Shown in pieces: positions 23,331 to 34,512 of a DNA stretch of 64,000 nucleotides; the stretch's first letter is position 1; each line of letters opens with the position of its first letter. Made by a program: the position numbers and the translations under genes. A model generated the notes under the pieces. The model was not told where the DNA came from and made no database searches. It was given only the letters and a program-made list of their open reading frames with translations. Source of the DNA: Ursus arctos (lineage: Eukaryota; Chordata; Mammalia; Carnivora; Ursidae); contig NC_079873.1 in assembly GCF_023065955.2 (NCBI RefSeq), positions 95,270,128 to 95,334,127 on the forward strand, written 5' to 3'.

Positions 23331-24289
23331 AAGGTGAGGGCCCAGAGAGGGCCAAGGCAGTGGTCTTACGTACCTGTCAGAAGTCGCAATGGTTTGGGCT
23401 TTCTTCTTTTGAAGATGCCTGCTTTCTCACTGGCTGACGTATTTGTGAAAAGTTGTCCATGCAATTAGTCATTGGACTCCTGGCTCTAGGAAATGTTTGC
23501 ACCTTAAATGGGTGCTTTTAGTGCCTTCCCTTGAGGGAACAATGGAATTTCAGGTCCTAAGGCAGGCTGATGTAGAGACATTTTCCTTGGCCCATGGACC
23601 ACATGGTGTAGGCAGCTATCCACAAAGCCGTGTTTAGGGTCAGCCCTCAACCCAGTGAACTCTGGTCACCATAGTGATCTGTGAATACTCAGTTAATTTG
23701 TCTTTTAGAAGAACAAAATATGGGCATATTGATTCTGGGCCTCTAGCTGGAGTGTGAAGTCCTTGAGGAAAGAGACTGTTTCCAACTTGTCTGGGCTTCC
23801 TCAGAGGCTCTATAATATGGGAGAGGCTCTGAGGGGGTTCTGGCCAATCCTGCTGATTTATGTGAAGGTTTCTCTTTTTGCATTATGCCTAAACCAGCAT
23901 GGAGGCAACACTTTGATACAGTTTAGCCAAGATTGGTTGTCCTGTGCTTCAACTCCCAGGGTGCTATCTTGACTAAGTCTTAAGTAAGAGCTGGTGCAAG
24001 GAAAGTGAAGGACGGGTAGATGAATGGACCATCAAACTTGGCTGCTCTCATCACAGTATCATTTCTCAGAAATTTTAAATGATTCTTACCGAACAATTAA
24101 AAAAAATGAAGGAATCATATCTTATAGTATCTGTAGGAAAATGTGCTTTAAGTAGCAAGATCCAGTCTGTCCTTATTGGAGAAATGCCAGTTCTCCTGAT
24201 GGAAAAGATTTTCTCAGACCATCTGTCAGTTATAGCAGTCTGTGTTTAACCCCTTCTGTACCAGCAGAAAAGAATTCACTAATCTAGGA
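23331..24289. other. Unique DNA
   Basis: Nothing recognised beyond a possible L2-like phrase near 23745-23790. Confidence 0.45.
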
Positions 24290-24500
24290 AGTTGCTGCAT
24301 TGGGTGCTATGGTGGATAAGACATGGCACCTGCCTTCAAGGGGCTCAACATTTGAGGAGAGACAAGAGCTAGAGGCTCAGGGATAAAGTTGGCTGAATGT
24401 ACTAAGGGCAATAAAGGATTTGCCAAATGTGGTGGAAGCACCCGTGAGAGGGTGATTACTTCTGGCTAGGGGCCGGGAAATTTCGATGGAAGCATTTGAA
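24290..24500 (-). mobile_element. Possible L2 3' fragment (minus)
   Basis: GATAAGACATGGCACCTGCC and TTCAAGGGGCTCAACATTTG resemble antisense L2 ('tccctgccctcatggagcttacattc'). Confidence 0.5.
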
Positions 24501-25100
24501 GGCAGGGGGAGGGGCAGGAAGTGTGGGCACTCTGCTAGAGGGACGAGCATGTTCAATGCCAGTTGAGGTGCCAAAGTCCAGCATCGGTCTGCACAATGGG
24601 AATAGTCTGGTGCTATAGGAATAGGGGATGTGGAAATAAAAGAGGTGGGTTGAGGGTCGGATGAAGAGCGTCACTTGACTGTCATATTAAGAGGTCGGCA
24701 TTTAATTCTATAGACAATGGATTGTCGGTGGCAGGTTTTATAGTAATCAATACCTTGTTCACAGCTGTGCGCAGGGAGGATTATTTGGGCAGCTTAGGAA
24801 GTACGGGTTAAGTACTGAGCTCTTTTCTCTAACCTGAGGGGAGGTAGAAATGGATTCATGGTTTCTGCTAATCAAGATGTGATGCACTGGGTTTTAGAGA
24901 CTTAGAACTATATTTTTATTTTATTAGTTGCTACTAGATTGATAGCCCTGAGGTCACTGCTCAGGGTAAGACAGCTAGCCCAGGTGGCATGGGAGGGTAC
25001 ATTTTTCTGTTGGACTTTGAACCTGTGTGAACTTCATGGGCTTTGAGTTAAACCTGGGCCAAGTTTTCAATATTAGTTTGATGACCTTTTTTATTTTGTC

Positions 25101-25126
25101 AGTGTGTGTGTATGTGTGTGTGTATT
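25101..25126. repeat. Short interrupted (TG)n
   Basis: GTGTGTGTGTATGTGTGTGTG, followed by a T-run at 25134-25145. Confidence 0.9.
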
Positions 25127-25325
25127 GTTTTGATTTTTTTTTTTTACCAGTTTTTTGACTCAGTTTTTTTGTGTCCCATGGAATAGAACAGCTGGAGGTT
25201 GGGGGTGGTGGTGAGGAGGATGTGGGATCATATCTGAAATATCTATATTTTTATTCTCCTAAGTTCCTTCTGGCCGAGTGCTATCAAGGAGCATAAGTTA
25301 TGGGGTATGTTTTTGGTTGGAGTAG

Positions 25326-25510
25326 CCCTAGTGTTTATCAAAGTGTGGCTTTCTTTGACCACCTGTAACAGAATTCACCGAAGGAAGAAATCTGGTTAAA
25401 AATGCGAGTTTAGGGCCCTGCCTTAGATTGCCTGAATTCGAGACCAGGTATCTACTTGTTGAATAAGCTCCCTGGGTGATCAGATGCGTGCTCAGGCTTG
25501 AGTAGCACTC
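25326..25510 (+). mobile_element. MER5A-type hAT-Charlie element
   Basis: ATCAAAGTGTGGCTTTC, GGTTAAAAATGCGAGTTTAGG, CCTGGGTGATCAGATGCGTG, GCTTGAGTAGCAC. Confidence 0.75.
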
Positions 25511-25734
25511 GAATAGGAAATGATTAAAAGCCAAGAAATTGAGTTTTGAATTAAAATGGAGATCATACGGTAGAAAAAAGGTAGATCTTAAGGCTATTAA
25601 AAGCAATTTCAAAAAGTCTAGAACACTTGGCCTTTGGGATTTTTTCTTTTAGTTTGTCAAGCTAGGAAGTTTTAGGTCGAGGAAGAGTAACTTGTGGTAG
25701 AAGGATCTTCCTGTTCTGGAATGGTCTTTCTTCT

Positions 25735-26097
25735 TTGTCTGTACAAATCCGACCCATTCCTCAAGACTCCTCTCCCCTCATACGTGTCCCAGGACCATTC
25801 CAGCCAGCGAAGATTTTCTTGGCTTTCAGAGCTCCCTTCTCTTCCCCGTTGTTCCTTACTTTGGCCTTGGGGCCTTTCGTGGATCAGCTTCCCTTGAGCT
25901 GGTGGTGACTGCCCTTGAATTTGGATCTGGGATTTATCTGCTTCTTGCCTGTTGATGTCGTCTCCCCAACTAGTCTCTAAAGTTCTTGGAGCAGAAGCTG
26001 TAGTTTATTCTTCTTTAACGCCACTCGTGTAGCACCTGACACCATGCTTTTCATCCAGTAGGAGCATGATAAATGCTTGCATCGTGAATGAAAGGAT
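25735..26097 (+). mobile_element. L2 3' remnant
   Basis: ACCCATTCCTCAAGACTCCT, CGTGTAGCACCTGACACCAT, AGTAGGAGCATGATAAATGC. Confidence 0.65.
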
Positions 26098-26479
26098 TTC
26101 AGAAGACATGATGTAGTTTTGCTTGAGAAATACAAATGCCAAAGCTATGCTGACGAATAAAGGGGAAGGTGAGCCTAAGACACACGCTTCTAGTCACTAA
26201 AATAGTCAAGTCCTTACAAATGAAGTGTGCAAAGTTCTCCGTCTTCTCAGTAGCTTTTAGGGAATTGCAGCGAGTCCAAATTCTTGATATTCATTTATGA
26301 GAAACCCATTTCCATAACTCGCCTTCCATTTCCAACACGTTCTTTCAATTCCAACTATGACTCAGGCTTGCTTTATTTCTGGCAGCATGTTGTCTTTTAA
26401 CTGGGGAGTGAAAAGAACTTGGAACAATGACTTTCAAACTTCCCTAGTCCTTCGGTAATAGTCCCTCTTAAGTGCTGAG

Positions 26480-27130
26480 AGATAGCTGGTGGTGCGTTCG
26501 CTGATTGCATCATCCGTTATCCTGGCCCTGCCAGGGGATTTTTTCCCTTCCTTTCGGGATTTGATAACTGACCCTGTTTGATTTCATTTGTCAAAATGCA
26601 TCTTCCCCATTTCTCCATTCCCCCTCGTTCTTCCTTTGAAGCCACAGCTTCCCTGATTTTCGAGTGTGGGGGACTCGGGGTGGGTGGGAGTTGATGCCTG
26701 CCTGGGCTTTTTAAGTACCAGCAGCAACATCATTTCTATATTTTTTGTTCTGCCACTGAAAATGCCTCAGCCCACACATAACTAGTTCTCATTCTCTTCT
26801 TGTTCCCCCACCCACAACATCCTCCCGCTCCCCCTCCAATGCCTGCCCCCCTTCTCGGTGGCTACTTTCCTTCACAGTTCCAGAATGGTTTCATTCATCA
26901 CTGTCACAGTCCCTGTCGATGGTAAACTCTTCCATCTTATCTGCGGCCACCAGTAAATGAGTTTGCATTTAATATTTTAAAGAGTTTTCTTTGTTTCTGA
27001 CATTTCTCCACCCACTGATACTTGCACTTATGTGGCTTGCTGTCACCTTTTTCTCTGCCAGTTGGTTGTCAGGCACCAGTCTCCCCCAGAAAACGCAAGA
27101 GGATCATCCTGTCACTCAGGAAGTCTGTCT
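26480..27130. other. Repeat-free block, possible conserved non-coding DNA
   Basis: No recognisable repeat over about 650 bp. Contains GATTGCATCATCC, TTTGTCAAAATGCATC and GAGTTTGCATTTAATATTTTAAA (octamer-like). No frame or splice signals convince me. Confidence 0.2.
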
Positions 27131-27264
27131 AATTGTCATCTGACATTGGTTACAAGTGCTCACTTTCTTCTTTGGGTGAGGAAGGCAGACTTAAGAAGAG
27201 GAACAATTTAAGAATTTGGTAGAGGAGGCTACAAGCTCCAAGTGATTGGGCTGGACGCTGGGCA

Positions 27265-27412
27265 ATTTTGGATTTGAGTTCCTGCCTTGGGCTGACCTGC
27301 TGTCAGTTCTGTGTGAATTACTTACTCTATCCTTGTCCTCTTCTTTTCTATGGGAATGATGTTAATTTCTAAGCTGGGGTGGAGGACGGACGCAATAGAT
27401 ATTGTATTTTGA
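27265..27412 (+). mobile_element. MIR fragment
   Basis: TTTGAGTTCCTGCCTTGGGC, GTGAATTACTTACTCTATCC, TATGGGAATGATGTTAATTT. Confidence 0.5.
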
Positions 27413-27429
27413 AAATAAAAAGAACTTTG

Positions 27430-27640
27430 ATAATAATGATAGCGCTTGCTGAAAGCTTGCTATGCACAAGAATGGTAGGTTGTTTGCACACATAATCTCT
27501 ACTCCTCAAGACAGCATTGAATCATTTGGGGCTCAGAGATAATCAGTTTCTTGCTCACGACCGTACAGCTTATAAGCGATGGAACAAAGATTTGAACATA
27601 GTTCTGTCTGTCTCTAGAGTTTACACTCTTAGGATTCTGT
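27430..27640 (-). mobile_element. MIR
   Basis: TGCTATGCACAAGAATGG, GGGGCTCAGAGATAATCAG, GACCGTACAGCTTATAAGC. Confidence 0.65.
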
Positions 27641-27729
27641 TACACAAGCTCACGGTGGTACTGGGCACAACCGGGTGTTCTCAGTGATTTGTGTCTCCTC
27701 TTGCCTTGTTTTCCCTTAAGACATCCACT

Positions 27730-27980
27730 AATGTGGGGCTGATGCGTGACTAGGAGTGTCTGAGTTTGAATTTTAGCTCAGCCATTTACTAACCACCGAA
27801 ATTTGGGCCAGTTATTTAACCTCTTTGTGCCTGTAGTGTCTGTGAAATGGGGATGAAAACGGATGAGAACAGCTTCTACCCCCCAGGTTTGTTGTGGGGC
27901 TTAACAAGTCAGTATGGATACAGTACTTTTGCTTAGCACATTGTCAGCCCTCAATGATCATAGCTGTCGCCATCATCAGC
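27730..27980 (+). mobile_element. MIR
   Basis: CTCAGCCATTTACTAACCAC, CCAGTTATTTAACCTCTTTG, CTTAGCACATTGTCAGCCC. Confidence 0.75.
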
Positions 27981-28409
27981 TACAGCATTATTTCCCCACA
28001 GTGATTCTCCCCAGACCTGTTCTGTGTAGCTCATTGGCCATGTTCCAGCTGTTTTCTTCCTTATTAAACACAGAAACAAACAAACAAACTCTTTGTTCTA
28101 TGTCTTTTCCGAGAGTCTTACTCTGTACCTTCCAAGGTGACTGATCCTTCCAAGATGAATTAACTCATTCTGGGGTATAAGTAGTAGATGCTTTATGTTT
28201 GGCATGAAGTTTCTGATGACACTGTGCTTTAACTCCAAGAGGTAAAATCACTTAGGATAGATTTTAATTTGTGGTGCTCTGTACCTGAATGGAATAAGGT
28301 AGAGTGTGGTTTGTGGTATAGTTAGGATGAGGGCATATTTTATTCAAATAGAGTAGAGCCAGTTTTATATCTTTTATGTATACATTCAGCTTCCTGGTAA
28401 AAATTTGTT

Positions 28410-28640
28410 AGAATTATAAAAATAGCAAACACATAGTAAGTACTTTGTGCCTGACCTTATTCTCAACACTAAATATTATTTCCTTTAAGCCACAAGATAA
28501 CCAATGAAGTAGACATTATCCTCGTTTTACAGAAGAAGTTAAAGCACAGACATGGAACTTGTTCAAGACTAAATAAGTAGTAAGTGGTTGAATTGGGATT
28601 CAAGCCCAGGCTGTACTCTTTGCTACCATACTGTATTGCT
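28410..28640 (-). mobile_element. MIR
   Basis: CCTCGTTTTACAGAAGAAG, TTAAAGCACAGACATGG, GGGATTCAAGCCCAGGCTG. Confidence 0.75.
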
Positions 28641-28657
28641 TCTGTTTGAAGGAAAGG

Positions 28658-28692
28658 TTGTCTTGTCTTGTCTTGTCTTTTTTTTTTTTTTA
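28658..28692. repeat. (TCTTG)n pentamer plus T-run
   Basis: Three to four CTTGT/TCTTG units leading into about 14 T. Confidence 0.85.
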
Positions 28693-28862
28693 AATAAGTT
28701 TGAAAACCAACTGATCTTTAATAATGAAAATTTAGGGCATTGATTTGTGGTGAGGTTAGGCGACATCAGAATGCTGTCGCTCTGAAACTGTAGTTTTTGT
28801 TTCAGTATTGCAGTATTTTTATTGCTTGAACATTTCATTTCTTTAGTAACTGACCCTGTTAC

Positions 28863-29013
28863 TAAAGTGGCGGGGAGGGGCTGAGGGAGAGGGCGAGAGA
28901 ATCTCAAAACAGACTCCCTGCTGAGCCTGGGCTCCATCTCACAACCCTGAGATCATGACCTGAGCCAAAATCAAGAGTCAGATGCTCAACCAATTGAGTC
29001 ACCCGGGTGCCCC
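28863..29013 (-). mobile_element. Truncated CAN-SINE
   Basis: Only the head and middle are present (CATCTCACAACCCTGAGATC, ending GAGTCACCCGGGTGCCCC); the A-tail side is missing at 28863. Flanks GACCCTGTTACT and AACCCTGTAATT could be a diverged TSD. Confidence 0.85.
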
Positions 29014-30009
29014 AAACCCTGTAATTTTCAAGAAGTATTCTGCTACCAGGTAGTAGAAGAGTGTTATAAGTCGTATGATTCATAAGGCTTGAGGCAGAAA
29101 TCAAAATGTCTACATGTCCTTTTTAAATTAAAGTACTCTATTAGCAGAAAAACTCTTACATAATATGAGTCTTAATTTTTAAAGAATTCCTTATGGGACA
29201 AAATCACAATGACATGGAGCCCCCCTACAGACTATGTTATACAAAAAAAAATGGCTGAAAGGAATTAAGGTTGTTTCACCTACAGAGAGGAGACTTATGG
29301 AGCTGAGAGAAGTATCTTCCAGAACGTGAGCATCCAATGATTGTCATGAGGAAGTGGGACTTGGATTGCTGTCTTTTGTACTTAAGGGCTGAGCTAGAGC
29401 TAATACATAAAATTTTAGGAAAAGTAGATTTTGGATCAGTATAAAGGAAGCTTTTAATAAGTAGCTCGTATTTTACGAAGCAAACTTTCTAATGAGTGCT
29501 CTGTTATGACTACGATATACTTGGGGAAATAAGACGTTCTGAGATGCTTATTAGGGAACCCTTCATAGATACCTTTTCTTAGCTATTTAAGTGTACTCTT
29601 TCAATTCGTTAAAATTTGGTCCTGGAAGACAGTGGCCTCTTCTGTATACACATGCACCACTTATTGGATTCTTCTTATTAAGTCTCAGATCTTATTTGAG
29701 CTTTGTTTCACTACTCAGAAAACTTTTTTGTGGTTGATGGCTGCTACTCTCTTTTAGGTGGTCTCTCATTTGTGTTCTACCCTTTGCCTTCTGACTTGGA
29801 AAACCCAAGACACTTCATCCTTAGACCTGTGAAAGCACTAGAAATCCCACATACCTCCACCAGGAGGAGAGAGAGCATCTAATTCTCTAATTCTAATTCA
29901 TCTAGAGCTTCCTGGTATCCTAGCATTTTTCCTGAGCAATTACCTTATAATGGAGGGAGACTGGATTATAAAATGACAGAATCTTGTAAAACAAAATGGA
30001 ACAGAATAC
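29014..30009. other. Unique DNA
   Basis: No gene, RNA or repeat recognised. Confidence 0.5.
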
Positions 30010-30064
30010 GAAAAAAAAATTTAAGTTTTTATTTAAATTCCAGTTAACATACCGTGTTATTTTA

Positions 30065-30289
30065 TTTATTTTTTATTTTTTATTTTTTAAAGATTTTATT
30101 TATTTATTCGACAGAGATAGAGACAGCCAGCGAGAGAGGGAACACAAGCGGGGAGTGGGAGAGGAAGAAGCAGGCTCATAGCGGAGTAGCCTGATGTGGG
30201 GCTCGATCCCATAACGCCGGGCCCATAACGCTGGGATCACGCCCTGAGCCGAAGGCAGATGCTTAACCACTGTGCCACCCAGGCGCCCC
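30065..30289 (-). mobile_element. CAN-SINE, bear-type, perfect 16-bp TSD, nested in L1
   Basis: TSD ATACCGTGTTATTTTA at 30049-30064 and 30290-30305. The body has ACAGCCAGCGAGAGAGGG. An internal copy of CCATAACGCYGGG is duplicated (30209-30235). Inserted into a minus-strand L1 3' region. Confidence 0.95.
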
Positions 30290-30666
30290 ATACCGTGTTA
30301 TTTTAGTTTCAGGTGTATAATATAGCAATTCAGCACTTCTATACATCACCTAGCATTCAACATAATAAATGCACTCCTTAATCCCCATCATCTATTTGAC
30401 CCATCCCCCCACCTTCCTTCTGGTAACCATCAGTTTTTTCGATATAGCTAAGAGTCTGTTTCTTGGTTTGCCTCTCTCTCTTTCTCTCTTTTCCCCCTTT
30501 GCTTGCTTGTTTTGTCTCTTAAATCCCACATATGAGTGGAATCATAGGGTATTTGTCTTCCTCTGACTGATGTATTTCACTTAGCATAATACCCTCTAAC
30601 TCCATCCATGTCATTACAAATGGCAAGATTTCATTCTTTTTTATGGCTGAGTAATATTCCATTGCA

Positions 30667-30668
30667 TA

Positions 30669-30707
<39 letters not shown>

Positions 30708-30745
30708 ATCTATATATCTATAGCTATATACCATATCTTTATCCA
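30667..30745. repeat. (TCTA)n microsatellite in L1
   Basis: About nine clean TATC units (30671-30706) followed by imperfect TATA/TCTA units, at the usual microsatellite-prone site of this L1 region. Confidence 0.95.
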
Positions 30746-31756
30746 TTCATCAATTGATGGACACTAGGGCTGTTTCCATAATTTGGCTATTGCAGACAAT
30801 GCTACTGTAAGCATCAGGGTGAATGTATCCATTTCAATGAGTATTTTTGTATTCTTTGGGTAAATGCTTAGTAGTGTGATTGCTGGATCACAGGGTAGCT
30901 CTAATTTTCACTTTTTGAGGATTCTCCATACTGTTTTCCCCAGTGGCTGCACCAGTTTGCATTCCCCCCAACAGTGCATGAGGGTTCCTTTTTCTCCCCA
31001 TCCTCACCAATATCTGTTATTTTGTTTTGTTAATTTTAGCCATTCTGACAGGTGTGAGGTGATAATCTCATTGTAGTTTTGATTTGCATTTCCCTGATAG
31101 TGATGTTGAGTATCTTTTCTTGTGTCTCTTGGCCATCTGTTTTCTTTGGAAAAATGCTTATTCATGTCCAGAATCTGAAAATTTTAAAATCACAGGGTGG
31201 ACCTTGGAGTAGCCCGTAATAACTTCAAAGTATTTTCCTTTTTTGACCCTTCAGACTCAGGGAAAAGTTTTTCTCATTTGTCTTGGGAAGCATAGTTTTG
31301 TTAAAAAAGAACTTCAATTTCTTTCAGGAGAGCAAACTCCAGTAAGAGCTCTTGAAATATGTTCTTCAAGATCATTCTGATAGAGAGTTGAGGTTAAAGA
31401 TGCTGTTTCATCTGCAGTCTGTCCTATAGTATCAAATATGGGCTCCATTTATAATTTATCAAATTTCACTATCCCATGACAGATAACCACTTTGATGAAA
31501 TGCTTAGGAATGGATGGTATCTTGTGTGTCAGCCTTAAATATAGTAAGATTTTAAACAATTTAGAAATCGCTCTTGGAAGTGTACACTAGTTTATTAGTT
31601 GAAAAACCTGCAATAATTCTGTTTGATTAAAAATCAAGCCAGGCCCTCCCCCAGCCCACCCTCAGTTTTCTGTTAAATATTTTCTTCTTATCTCATATGC
31701 ATGGCTAAATATTATGTCCCTCCAGACTCATGTTAGGAAGGGGGAGGAGATGTATC

Positions 31757-31800
31757 ATCGCTTTTTTCTTTTTTTTTCTTTCTTTTCTTTTTTTTTTTTT
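31757..31800. repeat. T/C-rich low-complexity tract
   Basis: TCTTTTTTTTTCTTTC-like run of about 40 bp. Confidence 0.9.
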
Positions 31801-32015
31801 ACTAACCACACTAATGAGTCATGGATAATAAAGACAAATTAATCTCTCAAACCAGACTCCATTTTTATTGAGGCTTCACCCTAACTATAAACCTTTACAT
31901 GGAGCCGTTAAACATCCATCTATCTTTCATATATGGAGCTCACCCCTTTGTTTCTCTGGTCTGGAAGCCAAGGGAGCCAAGAGCAGATTAGGGAAGAAGC
32001 AGCCTAGAGTCTGGT

Positions 32016-32066
32016 GTCTGATTGGCGTAATATCTGATGTTTATGTCTTAATGTATGATTGGCTCA
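32016..32066 (+). promoter_or_regulatory. Pair of CCAAT-box (NF-Y-like) motifs
   Basis: TGATTGGCG (core ATTGG at 32021) and TGATTGGCT (core at 32058), same orientation, 37 bp apart. Both fit the extended NF-Y consensus (GCCAATCA on minus). The block is repeat-free. There is no CpG island or recognisable start site, so function is inference. Confidence 0.3.
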
Positions 32067-32128
32067 GCCACTCCTCAATGCAAGAAAAATAACTGAAGAA
32101 TCCAGAGAGCTCCTTCCTGGGAGAGGTC

Positions 32129-32150
32129 ACTTTTTTTTTTTTTTTTTTTT
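32129..32150. repeat. Poly-T
   Basis: About 21 T between GGTCAC and AATCACTGG. No retroelement body is recognisable on either side. Confidence 0.95.
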
Positions 32151-32454
32151 AATCACTGGTTGCAAGCTGGTTGCGGGAGGTGGAGTTATAATAGCTGCTG
32201 GAAGTGGTATTGCATTTTTTACATGAGTCAGTAGAGAGAAGCCAACTGCTTCTGGACTACTTCCACTTTTTCCTGCACTTGTGATAAGGCAACCTCTATT
32301 AACCCGAATGCTGGGGTATGGGAAGAAGGAAAGCATGGAAGGTTATTGGTGGGATTTTTCAGGATTACTTTTAAATTCTGGTTCTCTTTCTCTTTTGGTT
32401 GAAACTATTTCTAAAACATTTGAATAAGAATACCTAGTGTTAATTGGGGCTCGA

Positions 32455-32570
32455 CTTATCAGTGCTTATCTTATAACTGCCCTGGGAGGTGAGTGATAAA
32501 TATATATCCTGATTATACAGAGGATAAATCTGGAATTTGGAGAGCTTAAGTACATTTTCCAATTGAATTA
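32455..32570 (-). mobile_element. MIR fragment
   Basis: ATAACTGCCCTGGGAGGTGA and CTGATTATACAGAGG recall antisense MIR. Confidence 0.5.
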
Positions 32571-33164
32571 TTGTTAGCTGGTGCTTGTGAAGCTATTATC
32601 AAAATCCTGTGACTCATCCTTTTGAAAATAAAGCAAATAACCCCCCAATTGAGGTGTTTTCATAAGTTTGAATTTTTGTCTATTGAACAATGTCAGGTAG
32701 AGCAGATTAACATACACAAACTGGAGGCAGTTCCTCAATTTATTGTAACGGGATTTTAACTTTATTTCCAACTACAGTCAAGTGCCAAGGGGATTGTGGA
32801 GGAAAGTAGAGCTAGTTTCTGGGCGAGAGGCTGTCTTTCCTCAGCAATGGGAACAGAACAGCTTGTCTGTTTTCTTCTTAATGAGAAGTGGCAGGTGAAG
32901 TAACTTCTGGTATGCTGGATTTCTGATAAATACCGTGGGGATTCTGACCGTAATTCAATTAGGTCAGGCCTGTGAAGCATTTTATGTTTAAAAATACAGT
33001 GCAGAGTGCTTGAAAAGAGTGGAGATGAGGGAGAATGTTTAAGACGTGCTCTAGAGGGAAAACCTCAAGGAGAATCTTCTTGTAAAACCGTAGGCAGTCG
33101 CCACTTCTTTGTTGGAGCCTTGGAGCTGTGCATTTTGGTGGCTCCCTGGTAATTGTGGCCCAAG

Positions 33165-33335
33165 AGCAAACCTCTAATCAACTGTCTGTGTAATTGTAGA
33201 GGAATTCAGTTTTTCATTTTGGTAGTCATGGCCATATGAATGTGCTGATAAAACAAAAGATGAATAAATCAGATTAAATTTGTTGTGGTTTACCTAATTA
33301 TCCATGGAAAACCATGCATAATTAATAAAAGGGGT
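33165..33335. promoter_or_regulatory. Candidate conserved non-coding block with homeodomain-type motifs
   Basis: Repeat-free AT-rich DNA with CTAATCAACTG, GTAATTGTAG, GATGAATAAATCAGATTAA, CTAATTATCC, an inverted CCATGG...CCATGC pair and GCATAATTAATAAAAG. The density of TAATTA/TAAT cores is typical of developmental enhancers. Conservation could not be tested. Confidence 0.25.
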
Positions 33336-33689
33336 CCTGGATGCAGAACCATATAATGCTACTGATATTAAATTCTTCAGTAGAAGTGGTATGTCAATAT
33401 TATTTTCATAGATAGGCATAACATGGCAAAATGTCATGAAGGGATCTAGATATATGTTTCAGAATTGGTTTTTGGTCCTTTGGGTACATCTGATAAAACA
33501 TCAGCATTAGCTAATGTGTTTAGCAAGGAAGAAGCAACCAGTAAATTCCCTAGTCAAAGTTAACTATTCGTTTAAGGGAAATAGAGGATCAGTATTCTTC
33601 AAAGCTGTTCCTTAAGAACAAAACAAAAATATGGCCAAATTTATTAAAATGTATTAGTAGTTTATGTAAGCCAAGTGTCTATCACCGAG

Positions 33690-34125
33690 TCTACAAATTA
33701 CAGTCTGTGAGGCAGATATGACCGCCACATGTTTTTGTGAATGTTTTATTGAAATCGTCACACAGTTTTTTTCAAGGTGCTATCTATGGCTATTTTCATG
33801 GTACGACAGCATAGTCAAGTAGTTTTAATGGACATAGTATGACCTGCAATTCTTTATTTTTTTTATTTTTTTTTAAAGATTTTATTTATTTATTCGACAG
33901 AGACAGAGACAGCCAGCGAGAGAGGGAACACAAGCAGGGGGAGTGGGAGAGGAAGAAGCAGGCTCATAGCGGAGGAGCCTGATGTGGGGCTCGATCCCAT
34001 AACGCCGGGATCACGCCGTGAGCCGAAGGCAGACGCTTAACCGCTGTGCCACCCAGGTGCCCCATGCAATTCTTAATATTTATAGTTACTCTCTGACTCT
34101 TTAGAGAAACGTGACTGATCCCTGC
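33690..34125. mobile_element. DNA-transposon remnant split by a bear-type SINE
   Basis: GAATGTTTTATTGAAATCGT, TATCTATGGCTATTTTCATG, CATAGTCAAGTAGTTTTAAT, then after the SINE TATTTATAGTTACTCTCTGA and GACTGATCCCTGCTATA. I recognise this as a common nonautonomous, probably hAT-like family ('...tctatggctgctttcgtgctacaacggcagagttgagtag...') but not its name. Confidence 0.6.
33855..34064 (-). mobile_element. CAN-SINE, bear-type, near consensus
   Basis: The best-preserved copy of the subtype with CATAGCGGAGGAGCC, GATCCCATAACGCCGGG and CGCTGTGCCACCCAGG. TSD TGCAATTCTT at 33845-33854 and 34065-34074. It splits a DNA-transposon remnant. Confidence 0.95.
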
Positions 34126-34233
34126 TATATAGTATTTCGTAGAAGGATCTGTGCTGAGGCAGCATTTATCTGCTCGCCCTTGTAATTATGAGTGCTTTGT
34201 TTCTTCGAGTAAGAAATTACATTTGTCTGCAGT

Positions 34234-34512
34234 ACAGTAGACCCTTGAAAAACTGGTTCGAACTGTGTGGGTTTATGTGGATTTCTTTCAATTAATACAT
34301 TGTGCAGGACTGTAAGTGTATTTTCCTTATGATTTTCTTAATGACATTTTCTTTTCTTTAGCTTTTACTTTATGGTAAGAAACAATATGATATATATCAT
34401 ATGGATATGATATATATATATAATGTCATGTATTGACTGTTTCTGTTATTGGTAAGGCTTCCAGTCAACTAGAGGCTATCAGCCGTTAAAGTTTGGAGAG
34501 ACAAAAGTTGTA
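34234..34512 (+). mobile_element. MER2 (TcMar-Tigger) truncated
   Basis: AGTAGACCCTTGAAAAACTGG, CTTATGATTTTCTTAATGAC, TTAGCTTTTACTTTATGGTA, GGTAAGGCTTCCAGTCAACT, ending in ACAAAAGTTGTA. The right terminal inverted repeat is lost and L1 follows. Contains an AT-rich palindromic patch at 34385-34423. Confidence 0.85.

Larger units (their letters stand above)
30010..31170 (-). mobile_element. L1 3' end, 5'-truncated (minus), split by a SINE
   Basis: Antisense carnivore L1: 3' UTR (CCAGTTAACATACCGTG, TATTTGACCCATCCCCCCAC), then ORF2 C-terminal region (GGCTGAGTAATATTCCATTG, CATCAATTGATGGACACTAG, TTTGCATTTCCCTGATAG). A TCTA microsatellite sits in it, and the bear-type SINE at 30065-30289 splits it. 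Better preserved than the other L1s here. Confidence 0.9.
31171..32454. other. Unique DNA between two L1 remnants
   Basis: Holds the T/C-rich tract, the poly-T and the CCAAT-motif pair listed separately; no gene recognised. Confidence 0.45.

Noticed and set aside
30667..30745. Regular short repeats that might suggest a CRISPR-like array
   Set aside because: A simple TCTA microsatellite without spacers, in a mammalian L1.
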